Shown here in pieces: positions 23,390 through 33,700 of a DNA stretch of 64,000 nucleotides (its first letter is position 1; each line of letters starts with the position of its first letter). The notes beneath the pieces were generated by a model, which was given only the letters and a program-made list of their open reading frames with translations, did no database searches and was not told the origin of the DNA. Source of the stretch: Mesocentrotus franciscanus (Eukaryota > Echinodermata > Echinoidea > Camarodonta > Strongylocentrotidae); contig CP137670.1 in assembly GCA_037976565.1 (NCBI GenBank), forward strand, positions 18,215,744-18,279,743, read 5' to 3'. The position numbers and the translations under genes are program-made.

Positions 23390-23458
23390 TGACCCACCAG
23401 GAATCGAACTTGGGTCGCCGGAATGGGAGGCAAGTGCTATGACCACTATACCAAAATA
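23390..23458 (-). repeat. tRNA-like pol III module in unit 2
   Basis: Minus strand reads TTTTGGTATAGTGGTCATAG (A-box-like), a CTCCCAT loop like a Gly-CCC anticodon loop, CGACCCAAGTTCGATTCC (T arm with B box), then TGGGTCA and a T-run that would stop pol III. The 5' side cannot pair with TGGGTCA and the anticodon stem is poor, so this is a tRNA-derived relic rather than a working tRNA. Confidence 0.7.
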
Positions 23459-24656
23459 ATCCACATAGACATTACACGTGAACGGAAAATGGAATTCTCA
23501 AATCTCACTTTGCAAGTGAAATATGAGCATGATCCCGGCATCTGATCGAAAAATAAAGGGCACACTTGTGATAGCTTATTGTCTCAGCTACAACATACTC
23601 AAAGCTCAGCAAAAACAAAACTAAAACGACGGAGATATTGCTCGCGAAAGACGGTAATGTAGAATCCAGTTTTGAGAAAAGTCATGTCCCATAGAGAATA
23701 CACGCAAAATGTGAAAAATTGATATGCCTCCTTTAATCGCAAAAATACGCCATGATGCCTTTGTCAAAATGAAAAATCGTGATGACGGCATTTGTAGAAA
23801 ATTGTCTCAGCTAGAACATATCAAAATTTGGAAGAAAATCAATCAATATTTACAGAGATACAATCAATTTTCCAAAAATATGCTGACGTCATAATATGCA
23901 AATTGAAATTTTGAGTTCGGAGGCCATTATGATGACGTCATGAGTTAATTGAGGGTCAAATGAGACATGAAATCATATCTCCGACTCATAATCTATCCAA
24001 ATATGAAAAAAAATTTGGAGTTCCCATCCATTCTGAAGAGTTGCAATGAATTTTGTATAGGCATGTTTTTGCCCATATATGCTATGTATTACAAGAGCTC
24101 GCGCGCACGGACATTTATATTGAATGGACGCTCATCTTGTTATTAATGGTCAATAAGAGATAAACATGGTATCAAATTGTTTGAAAAAATATGGAAATAT
24201 CATGAAAGAAAAAAATGGCGATTTTATGTTGTGTAATGGTGTTACGCGCGAAACGCACGCGCATGTGCGTGTGCGCGTTTTTGAAATGCTTAAAATGGCC
24301 TGAAACGTATCCAAAATGAATTTGAGACGATTTGGAGCATTTTGAAATTTTGCGCGCTGACGCGCGTACGCATGCGCGCGCGTTTTTGACCTGAAATTGA
24401 CCGGACGGATATTGACCTTGATCATGATAAATATGAATGAGAAATGACTTTCCGTTATGAAGATATGATCATGAGATGAAAGTACCAAAAAAAACACAAA
24501 ATGGCGCCTGGATGACGTCATGAAGACTTGATGACCTTGAAAATGTTCCTATCACGTCTCATGACTATGACCCATGACTGTGCCAAAATTGAAAGAAATT
24601 GACAAAACCGATCTTGAGTTATCCTCGGAACAAAAAAGGGTAGAAATAAATAAAAA

Positions 24657-26920
24657 CTAGAAATGTAATTCGTCATGAGGACGAATTAGGTGGTCTGTTA
24701 TGTAATCTGAATAACTGATCTTGTAGAAAATTGTCTTAGCTACAACATATCAAAATTTGGAAGAAAATCGATCCATATTTACAGAGATACAATCAATTTT
24801 CCATAAATATGCTGACGTCATAATATGCAAATTCGTATTTTGAGTTCCAAGGCCAAAGGGCAAAGGGCAGAGCTATAGAAAATTAAGGAACATTACAAGA
24901 CATAATAGAAGGAGAACGAGAACCAGAGGCGGGAGAGGTAGAGGGTGAGAGAGAAGAAAAAGAGAAGGGCAGAGGCAGAGGGAGACAGAGCAAGAGAATA
25001 AGAGGGAGGCAAGGCAAGAGGTCGAGGTAGAGGGAGGCAGAGAGAGAGGGAGAGGGTAAAAGAGTAGAGATATATATGCAGAGACAGAGCAAGAGAAGGA
25101 GAGGGGCAAAATAAGAGAGGAGAAGGGAAACAGAGCAAGAGAGAGGAGAAAGAGAGATGCAATGGAGAACGATGCATTCAATATATCCAGCATAAATAGA
25201 ATTTAATATAGAGAAAGAGAGAAGTATAGACAAGTAAACAATTCTATGTCCACGGGAGAGACGTAAACATGCATATACCTTGGGCTGAATAACTGGAAAA
25301 AGTAAAAACGTCTGGGAAGGAGACTAGCAAGGTGATTTGATATTGTAGCAGAGTTGGGAGATAAACCCTATATTAGGTTTAATACACGACAAGGAACCAG
25401 ATTTCCCATAGGGTTGTACTCAAACGATTGACATTCTTCTCCCATAGATATAACACGCAAAATTAGGCATTTTATTACATTGTTTGTGATTGTATATGAT
25501 AATATGTTATAATAGTCGAAGAAGATCATAAAATCAAATCTAAAACGACGGCAAAAAAAAAAAAAAAAATGACCCACCAGGAATCGAACTTGGGTCGCCG
25601 GAATGGGAGGCAAGTGCTATGACCACTATACCAAAATAATCCACATAGACATTACACGTGAACGGAAAATGGAATTCTCAAATCCCACTTTGCAAGTGAA
25701 ATATGAGCATGATCCCGGCATCTGATCGAAAAATAAAGGGCACACTTGTGATAGCTTATTGTCTCAGCTACAACATACTCGAAGCTCAGCGAAAACAAAG
25801 CTAAAACGACGGAGATATTGCTCGCGAAAGACGGAATGTAGAATCCAGTTTTGAGAAAAGTCATGTCCCATAGAGAATACACGCAAAATGTGAAAAATTG
25901 ACATGCCTCCTTTAATCGCAAAAATACGCCATGATGCCTTTGTCAAAATGAAAAATCGTGATGACTGCATTTGTAGAGAATTGTCTCAGCTAGAACATAT
26001 CAAAATTTGGAAGAAAATCGATCAATATTTACAGAGATACAATCAATTTTCCAAAAATATGCTGACGTCATAATATGCAAATTGAAATTTTGAGTTCGGA
26101 GGCCATTATGATGACGTCATGAGTTAATTGAGGATCAAATGAGACATGAAATCATATCTCCGACTCATAATCTATCCAAATATGAAAAAAATTGGGGTAT
26201 CCATCCATTCTGAAGAGTTACAATGAGTTTTGTATAGGCATGTTTTTGCCTATGTATTGTGGATAGAATAGCGCGGTCCGCGGGTGCTGTTATACTTTGA
26301 CGGACGCTCATTGCGTTATTACTGGTCAGAAAAAGTTAAACAAGGTATCAAAATGCTTGGAAAAATGTGCCAAATATGATGACAGAAAAATTTGGTGATT
26401 CGATGTTGCAAAATGCCAATACGCGCGAAAACGCGCGCGTATGTGCGCGCGCAAATTTTGAAAATGCTTAAAATGGCCTGAAACGTACTCTCATTTGAAT
26501 AAAAGTGATTTTGAACATTTTAAATTTTGCGCGCTCACGCGCGGACGTACGCATGCGCGCGCGTTTTTGACCTGAAATTGACCGGACGGATATTGACCTT
26601 GATCATGATAAATATGAATAAGAAATGACTTTCCGTTATGAAGATATGATCATGAGTTTGAAGTCCAAAAAAAAACACAAAATGGCGCCTGGATGACGTC
26701 ATGAAGACTTGATGACCTTGAAAATGTTCCTGTCACGTCTCATGACAATGAACTATGACTGTGCCAAAATTGAAAGAAATTGACTAAACTGATCTTGAGT
26801 TATCCTCTGAACAAAAAAGGGGGGAGAAATAAATAAAAATAAATAAAGAAAGAAAATTCTGACAAAAACAATAGGTGATCTGTCGATTCCGACAGACCAC
26901 CTAATAAATAAATAAATAAA
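24657..26920 (+). repeat. Array unit 3, with 3' hairpin end
   Basis: Same order as unit 2, very similar in sequence. It additionally keeps a 3' end at about 26865-26903. There a near-perfect 13-bp stem (AGGTGATCTGTCG, loop ATTC, CGACAGACCACCT) is followed by AATAAATAAATAAA and the next unit. The ACAGACCACCT of this end is the reverse complement of AGGTGGTCTGT near the 5' end, so ends carry short inverted repeats that are not the same distance from the two tips. Confidence 0.9.
25570..25638 (-). repeat. tRNA-like pol III module in unit 3
   Basis: Essentially identical to the module at 23390-23458, with the same A-box-like and B-box-like words, unpaired acceptor stem and neighbouring poly-T on the minus strand. 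It is carried as part of the array unit. Confidence 0.7.
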
Positions 26921-27354
26921 CTAGAAATGTAATTCGTCATGAGGACGAATTAGGTGGTCTGTTATGTAATCTGAATAACTGATCTTGTAGAAAATTGTCT
27001 TAGCCACAACATATCAAAATTTGGAAGAAAATAGATCCACATTTACAGAGATACAATCAATTTTCCATAAATATGCTGACGTCATAATATGCAAATTCGT
27101 ATTTTGAGTTCCAAGGCCAAAGGGCAAAGGGCAGAGCTATAGAAAATTTAGGAACATTATAAGACATAATAAAAGGAGAACGAGAACCAGAGGCGGGAGA
27201 GGTAGAGGGTGAGAGAGAAGAAAAGAGAAGGGCAGAGGCAGAGGGAGACAGAGCAAGAGAATAAGAGGGAGGCAAGGCAAGAGGTCGAGGTAGGGGGAGG
27301 CAGAGAGAGAGAGAGGGAGAGGCTAAAAGAGTAGAGATATATATATATATATAT
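26921..27354 (+). repeat. Array unit 4, left part (interrupted)
   Basis: 5' hairpin, AGGTGGTCTGT and the GA-rich tract as in units 2 and 3, breaking off in an (AT)n run exactly where the transposon 27355-37048 begins. In unit 3 the same place reads GAGATATATATGCAGAGACA without interruption. Confidence 0.92.
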
Positions 27355-28279
27355 CGTCGTGGAATCCACGAAGTGGCACAAACCCCCAAAATCGCGTCAA
27401 ATTCAGTTTTTAAGTTTTTTTCACTTTGAGCATCTATGAACCATGGTTTTTCATTTCCCCAATTTTTAGAATGTAATTATGCTTAATTAGTGAAATAATT
27501 AAGATTACCCTAGCGACACGAGCCCGGAAAATCCAACTCTTCGAATTCACGAACTGGCACAAGCGCGCGTGTCGGTGTACGATCTGCGATTCTGGCAGAG
27601 CGGGAAATCCACGAAGTGGCACACTGTACTGATCCAGTCATCACGGACTCTAATCTTGTCGCTAATCACCACAAAGTTTCTCGATTTAGATCGGAACGAC
27701 AATGGCTAGAGTTGGTAAGATGTCTACGTTGTTTTAAACTTATTTATGCACAATATTCAGCTCCAAAGAGTGACATTCGGAAGCAAGTTTATTGCTTCTC
27801 CAGATTATTGCCCGACCTATACGTTTTTGTGTAGGGTTTTTGTTGTTGTGTAACTTTCTAAGTTAGATGTAAACATGTTACTGTTAGACTTGAAAGTCAA
27901 TTTATCTTGTTTTTTTCTTCATATAAGTGCTAATATTTTGTCTTTGCCTTGGCATAATTCTGTATCATGTTCGAAACCAGTTTCATTCTGAACATTTATT
28001 AAGTTATTTTAGTTTTTAGATCTAGATCTAGATCTAGATCTCTACTCTAGGAGTCTAGACCCTATTTTTAATTTGTAATGGCCTGGTCAGCTCAGACCTC
28101 AGTATAGTATACAGCAGGGGCGGTGATTTCTTTTCATGACCGGGGGGACGAAATGCGAGGGAAGAGGGAGCAGTGGCGTAATGAGCAAAAATGGGGGGTC
28201 AGAAAAAAATCTGCATCACCATCACTCTTACATGTTACATGCACCCCGCGAAAGTTTTTCGAAGTGGGGGGAGGGGGCT

Positions 28280-28750
28280 TAAGTATTTAAGATCAGGTAG
28301 AGTGAAACAAGTGGAGCCTAAATTGGCGTGGGGTCCAGGGGTGAAGCACCGGGGAGGGTCAAGGCTTGGAGCCCCATGAAGCTTAGGGGTTTTAGGCATT
28401 CAATTACGGTAAGATGAGCATCAAGAGGCCTGCCTTAGGGCCCCTGGTGGGGTCCAGGGGCAGAGCCCCCGGAAGTCGGGAGTTTTAGGCATTTAATTAC
28501 GGTCAGATGAGCATATTTTGATACATTATTTGTGACACTGGCATGCAGGTCACTAATTGGAATGGGGTCAGGGGCGGAGCCCCAGAAGCTCGGGGTTTTA
28601 GGCATTAATATTACGACCAGATGAGCATCCAGGGGCCGCCTTAAGGCCCTTGGTGGGGTCCAAGGGGCAGAGCCCCGGAAGCTCGGGGGTTTTAGGTATT
28701 TAATTACGGTCAGATGAGCATCCAGGGGGCAGAGCCCCCGGAAGCTATAA
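28280..28750 (+). repeat. ~100-170-bp tandem repeat inside the transposon
   Basis: About four diverged copies of a unit with GGTCCAGGGGCAGAGCCCC, TTTTAGGCATTTAATTACGG and TCAGATGAGCATC. Confidence 0.8.
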
Positions 28751-29267
28751 CGCTTAGCTCTTGAGAACTGTTATTTCCAGTATTGTAATGTTAAAGTATA
28801 TTATAAGAATAAACTAGCAGTAGGGCATAGTAAATGAAAAGCTTGTAAACAGAATAACATGGGGTCGTGGGTTGAGGGTTGGGTTGAGGACTAATATTGT
28901 TTAATTTCCTTTAAAGGGCTTTATATCTATTTTACTTGCTACTAACAAGAACGAGTAAGTTTAATCTGTAAATTGATGCTGCATAAATCCTCAAAATGTG
29001 AGACTATATGTTGTTATTTGAAGCATCCAAAGGCAAAAAGGTGAGCAGTTCGTTTGTTCATGTTAAGCTAAGATGTATAAATAAAAGAGCACTGGTCGAG
29101 CTTTCCAAGGTTGCACAAAACATGCAGTACAGCCTAGAAAATATAGAAAATTGTTGAAATATGAAATGGAAGAATTATATATTTGCATGATTCAATCAGA
29201 ATATTTGTCAAATAAAAAATAAAGGCCAAACTCTTCATCAACAATACACTATATACATTTAACTAGG

Positions 29268-29450
29268 CGTTGTGGCGTGCGCCTGTAATCCAGCTAACAG
29301 TGGAAGTTACAAACTGATTCAGCCGAGGACGCAGGTTCGAAACTGAGTCACGTCTTTCGGATGGTGACGTTAAAGGTTGGTCCCCAGACGTAAATAATCA
29401 TATCTGATTGATACACGTCTGTAAAACCCAATCACACACACACTATAGTA
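29268..29450 (+). mobile_element. SINE with 7SL-RNA-like head
   Basis: Begins GGCGTTGTGGCGTGCGCCTG followed by TAATCCAGCTA. This strongly resembles the Alu domain of signal-recognition-particle 7SL RNA (G-T-G-G-C-G-x-x-x-G-C-C-T-G-T-A-x-T-C-C-x-A-G-C-T-A). It continues with GCAGGTTCGAAACTGAG (B-box-like) and a body containing TTCGGATGGTGACGTTAAAG and GGTCCCCAGACG, the latter typical of SINEs of marine animals, and ends near (CA)n. It sits inside the 9.7-kb transposon. Confidence 0.55.
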
Positions 29451-29968
29451 TTTGACAGCAAAATAAAAACACACTGCGTTCATGTCGCTACTAGCCTGGT
29501 AGGTGCACACAAATTACTGTTTAATGTCTGCTGGTTTGAACCTACGTGAATGGCCGTATCATGTTTGTGTTGTTCAGTGGCAATTCTAACAGTGCGGTAT
29601 CTCAGTGCACGAATGATAATCATAGTCCTGGACCTACGTGAAAGACACAATATTTTTAAATCAAATTTTCACAAGTATACAAGCACTTGGAGAGGAATGA
29701 TTATCATTTAGAAGTCCTTAGTAAGTGTCCTTTTGCATGGATTCAAAACCAACCAAAAATATAACAAACAAAATTAGGAGAGGACCAACACTCATGCATT
29801 ATCTTTAATCACTTTTAAATATTAATACTAAGTAAATATAGGTGGGTCTAAAAGTAATGACTTCTTGATTTGATCTTTAGTATCACTCACAAAGGCTCTC
29901 TTAATATTGGGTCAACATTTTGTTGAATAGTTTTTGTATAATATATTTCTTTTGTTAACTTTCTACAG

Positions 29969-30204
29969 ACTACATCCAACAACAGCAGATGTGTTAGTGC
30001 CTTGGGATGATGGAGCAACACACGTCGTATCTGCAGGAGATTTGCAGTACGATTCTCCTCTACGAAAGGGCTCTACAGCAACTATGATGTGGGAAGGTGT
30101 ACCATGGGAGGCCACAGTTCTTGGCGTTAAGAACTCTGAAGATCAAGAAGACAGCACAGAATCGGAGAGTGATGTACCACTGGCCACCATCGTCCAAGCA
30201 GCAA
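29969..30204 (+). CDS. Transposon-borne exon, Tudor-like reader fold?
   Basis: 236-nt open segment, acceptor ttctacag, donor gtatgt, phase 2 in and 1 out. It encodes VPWDDGATHVVSAGDLQY, GSTATMMWEGVPWEATVLG and an acidic Ser-rich end. The W-x-D-G ... M-x-W-x-G-x-x-W-x-A-x-V-L pattern recalls small Tudor- or BEN-associated modules; that is only a resemblance. It precedes the repeat exon in compatible phase and is probably the N-terminal part of the element's own protein. Confidence 0.5.
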
Positions 30205-30832
30205 GTATGTAGAGCATTATCAGACTTATTTCATCATACTGCCTTATAAATATAATGAAGGGATATGTGGATCTTGCTTGTAATTTTCGTTATTATAATT
30301 TGTTTGCCTTCAACCTTTTGGTATCTTTTATCTTTCAATGGTCTTCCGGCCTGTGGGCAGGAGTAGTTGGAAACATGTATATTGTGCATTTGAATAATTG
30401 TTTTTTTAAAAACATTTTATGGTTGTCTGAACCACTTTTCTCTAAATTATTAATGTATATGAAAATTTTTGCAGTGCAAATAAAGAAAAACAGGACTCCA
30501 TAATACAATAATTTTGCAGGGAGTTAAATATGTGCAAACTAAATTGCTGAATATCAATATTTCATGTGCAAAATGTTATGCTGCTATTAATTTTCATCTC
30601 TTATTTAAAACAAATTATTATAAAAAACACATTGCTAAAAGACCCTATCTAAAAGAATGGATGCAATCATTATCTAAAGAAAGTCACTAAAGACCCAAAC
30701 ACACTTACCATATGCCAGGTTTTTTCTTATTCTAGTTCGATACATATAATTTTTAACTTCATTTCAAAACCAGCTTAGTCAATTAATCAATTACTTGCAA
30801 ATTAAACACAAACTTTATTTCTCTATTTTCAG

Positions 30833-31473
30833 AACGCCACACAAGCATGAGCAAGACAACGGCAGAGCAGCCCAACACATCCATGAACGAGACAACGGCA
30901 GAGCAGCCCAACACATCCATGAACGAGACAACGGCAGAGCAGCCCAACACATCCATGAACGAGACAACGGCAGAGCAGCCCAACACATCCATGAACGAGA
31001 AAACGGCAGAGCAGCCCAACACTTCCATGAACAAGACAACGGCAGAGCAGCCCAACACATCCATGAACAAGACAACGGCAGAGCAGCCCAACACATCCAT
31101 GAACGAGACAACGGCAGAGCAGCCCAACACTTCCATGAACAAGACAACGGCAGAGCAGCCCAACACATCCATGAACAAGACAACGGCAGAGCAGCCCAAC
31201 ACATCCATGAACGAGACAACGGCAGAGCAGCCCAACACTTCCATGAACAAGACAACGGCAGAGCAGCCCAACACATCCATGAACAAGACAACGGCAGAGC
31301 AGCCCAACACATCCATGAACAAGACAACGGCACAGCAGCCCAACACATCCATGACATCAGTTTGGAATCAATGTGACAGTTTTTTTTCTGCACAGGGGAG
31401 GTATGGGCTGCATGTCACATATGTAATTGCCTCCTATGCTTCACTCACTGTTCACAGAGTGAGAACTGCTTGA
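30833..31473 (+). CDS. Exon with 14 x 12-residue repeat
   Basis: Acceptor ctctattttcag, phase 1 in, matching the exon ending 30204. It encodes 14 copies of a 36-bp unit read as TTAEQPNTSMN[E/K], with N-E-T or N-K-T sequons, then a short tail to a TGA at 31471-31473. A donor (gtatgg near 31398) could splice it to the transposase region. The repeat is open in several frames on both strands; this frame is chosen because of the splice phase. Confidence 0.5.
30842..31353. repeat. 36-bp minisatellite, 14 copies
   Basis: Unit ACATCCATGAACGAGACAAC followed by GGCAGAGCAGCCCAAC. Copies are nearly identical. The variant ACTTCC appears every third unit in the middle (after copies 5, 8 and 11), showing a 108-bp higher-order period. 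Confidence 0.95.
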
Positions 31474-31514
31474 ACCACAATGTTGCATTTCGTTCTAATA
31501 GTATTTATGTTAGT

Positions 31515-31742
31515 TTATTTTATGCAGCTCTACCAGCAGGTATGCATACACCATTTTTGAGCGTCAAGTAATGCCTGGCTGGAAGGCTCCCAGGGAGTGG
31601 AGATTGTGCACACAGTGTGTGCGGGCAAGTACTGAATCCAATGACCGGGGTAATAATATATCTGTAAAGCGCTTAGAGACGTCCGAGATGTATTAAGCGC
31701 TATATAAAAGCTGAATATTATTATTATTATTATTATTATCTC
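31515..31742 (+). mobile_element. SINE tail fragment
   Basis: Contains CCTGGCTGGAAGGCTCCCAG, GTAAAGCGCTTAGAGACGTC, TTAAGCGCTATATAAAAGCT and an (ATT)n end. A related copy in reverse lies at 33515-33700. Confidence 0.7.
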
Positions 31743-31789
31743 TCATTGAAGGTAGACCTGCGGTTTCCCCAGGGTAGAATCTCACTACT

Positions 31790-32980
31790 GCCGCTCTTCA
31801 TCATCATGCCAATACTTGTCATCAGATTTGAATGCACCTATAATGCACAGGATGTACAGTACAAGGCAGAGCATCCAAATGGAGCATCTATCCCCTTCTA
31901 CCGATCAATGCTTGAAAAGCTTAATCTGAAATTCCATCGCCCAAAGAAAGACCTTTGTGGTATCTGCGATTCTTATGTGAAAGCATCTGTTTCTAAGAAG
32001 GAGCCCCTGCAAGAAAGGTATGATCAGCACATAAGGGAGCAGGTGGAAGTACGAAAAGGAAAGAAGAAGCCAAAGTGAAGGCACAAGAGAACAGAGAATT
32101 CTGTGCAGCTGTATTTGACTTGCAACAGGTTATCTACCTCCCTCAATCTAAGAGAAACGAACTGTTTTATAAGAGGCGCCTGGCTAATTACAATTTCACT
32201 GTGTATAACCTTGCTTCCAAAGAGGGTACGTGTTATTTGTCGCATGAAGGACAGACACGGCGTGGAGCTTGTGAGATAGCTTCCAATCTGCATCGATTTT
32301 CTCATTGAGGAAGATGCCAAGGGAGTCAGAGAAGTAGAGTTTTTTTGTGACGGTTGCGTCGGTCAAAATAAAAATTCAATACTTCCCTCAATGATGCTAT
32401 CATTCCTCAACAAGTCAGCTAATGTTGAGAAGATTTGCATCAACTACTTCGAGACTAACTTTGGCCAGTCTGAGGGAGACTCCATGCACAGTGTGATTGA
32501 GCGCTGCTTGAGACGGCAGACGGAATTGTTCTTGCCTGCGCAACTTGCCTCTCTCTGCCGTATGGCAAAGAGACGCCCCCGAGGTACGACGTTGTTGCTG
32601 TCCAAGCAACAGATGTCATTGACTGGAAGACACACAGTCAGAAAATTGGAGTCCTGAGGGTGAGGTCAGCTGACGACGGCACACCTGTTGATTGGACAAA
32701 CTTCAAGGCTATTAGGATGAGCAAAGAAGAAGTGGACACAATCTACTTATAGAATCTCCACATCTTGGACGTATACCACCGCCTGCCCATTGGAGGACAG
32801 AGGCGCTCGTCCAGAAGTAGTGGTCAAGAGGAGGTGCTGGAACCACAGAGCCTCTATGAAGGATGTTCACCAAAGTTTGCACAAGCAAAATTTGAAGACC
32901 TCGTGTCCTTGTGTTGCCAACGAAACCCAGTCATCTCGCACCCAGACTACCAGTCGTTCTATAAGCAACTGCCACTCTAA
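31790..32980 (+). pseudogene. Broken DNA transposase of the 9.7-kb element
   Basis: Blocks in order over about 400 codons: LKFHRPKKDLCGICDSY, a charged helix to about 32078; then FDLQQVIYLP, LFYKRRLANYNFTVYN and EGQTRRGACEIASNLH (to about 32308); then EFFCDGCVGQNKNS and EGDSMHSVIERCLRR; then VVAVQATDVIDWKTHSQKIG; and a C-terminal block ending FYKQLPL and TAA at 32978-32980. Asp in DLQ, Asp in CDGC and Asp in GDSMH are the likely catalytic acids. At least three frame changes and a TAG near 32751 make it inactive. The superfamily is uncertain. Confidence 0.75.
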
Positions 32981-33299
32981 TCTAAACCTAACACAAAAAG
33001 TTACTCTCCCTAAACAATTTATCATAATTTCATAACCAAGAATTATCTCAAGATTTCGTCAAGCCAAAAAATGTGTAAAAGTAAGAGGTTACCGTTACTT
33101 CATGGTTGACTGAGCACAAACTAAAGACAAAATGTTTATATTTCAAATTTCGCAAAAGTAATATCATTACTGCAGTTTATTGAGAATTGAGAAATTTCAA
33201 ATTCCACTGTTTTTAAATCACAATAGATGCATTTAACCATTATCTACCATTACAAAATTGGATGGCATTTCAAACAGCATTGTTTCACAAACCATAATT

Positions 33300-33510
33300 A
33301 ATGCATTCAGCCAAGGGTTGGAGCTTGTGAGATTGCTTCCAATCTGCATACATTTCTTGTAGAAGATGCCAAGGATGTAGATGTCACAGATTAGATGACA
33401 TGCAGTCAGAAAATGGGAGTCCTGAGATTGAGGTCCTCTGATGGTGGCACATCTGCTAGCTGTTGATTGGATAAACTTCATCAGAGGCCATCAGAATAGC
33501 CAAATTTGAT
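33300..33510 (+). pseudogene. Second, internally deleted transposase fragment
   Basis: GTTGGAGCTTGTGAGATTGC and GGGAGTCCTGAG match the stretches at 32262-32300 and 32646-32660 of the first copy, but everything between them is lost. It lies 320 bases beyond the first copy in the same orientation, so it looks like a diverged partial duplication or a remnant of another element. Confidence 0.65.
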
Positions 33511-33514
33511 TGGA

Positions 33515-33700
33515 GTAGATAATAATAGTAATAATAGTGGCTATTTAAAGAGTGCGAATTGCAACAAAGCCTCTAAGCGCTATTATTACCCTTGTCAACG
33601 GATACACACTGCAAAGTGCATAATTTTCACTCCCTAGGGAGTATTCCAGCCAGTTGCTTGTTAGGCGCACACAGCCAGTCGCTAAGGAACCATTTTTTTA
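33515..33700 (-). mobile_element. SINE fragment, reverse orientation
   Basis: Reverse complement shows CTGGCTGGAATACTCCCTAG, GGGTAATAATAGCGCTTAGA and CTATTTAAATAGCC-like sequence before (ATT)n. It is a relative of the fragment at 31515-31742. Confidence 0.6.

Larger units (their letters stand above)
22514..24656 (+). repeat. Array unit 2
   Basis: Full unit: 5' hairpin, GA-rich tract (about 22735-23000), a block with GTCCACGGGAGAGACG, poly-A next to a tRNA-like module on the minus strand (23390-23458), then the ATTACACGTGAACGG half with TGACGTCA sites and CG-rich alternating runs near 24240-24380. Joined head to tail to unit 3 by A/T-rich linker. Confidence 0.9.

Noticed and set aside
23390..23458. 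A real tRNA-Gly(CCC) gene, minus strand
   Set aside because: A and B boxes are present, but the acceptor stem does not pair and the anticodon stem is poor; identical copies sit in repeat units.
22593..25233. Ser/Leu-rich proteins on the minus strand
   Set aside because: Pure by-products of GA-rich tracts lacking stop codons on the complementary strand.
30783..31393. Minus-strand cysteine/tryptophan-rich repeat proteins
   Set aside because: Complement of the 36-bp minisatellite; the plus frame is supported by splice phase.
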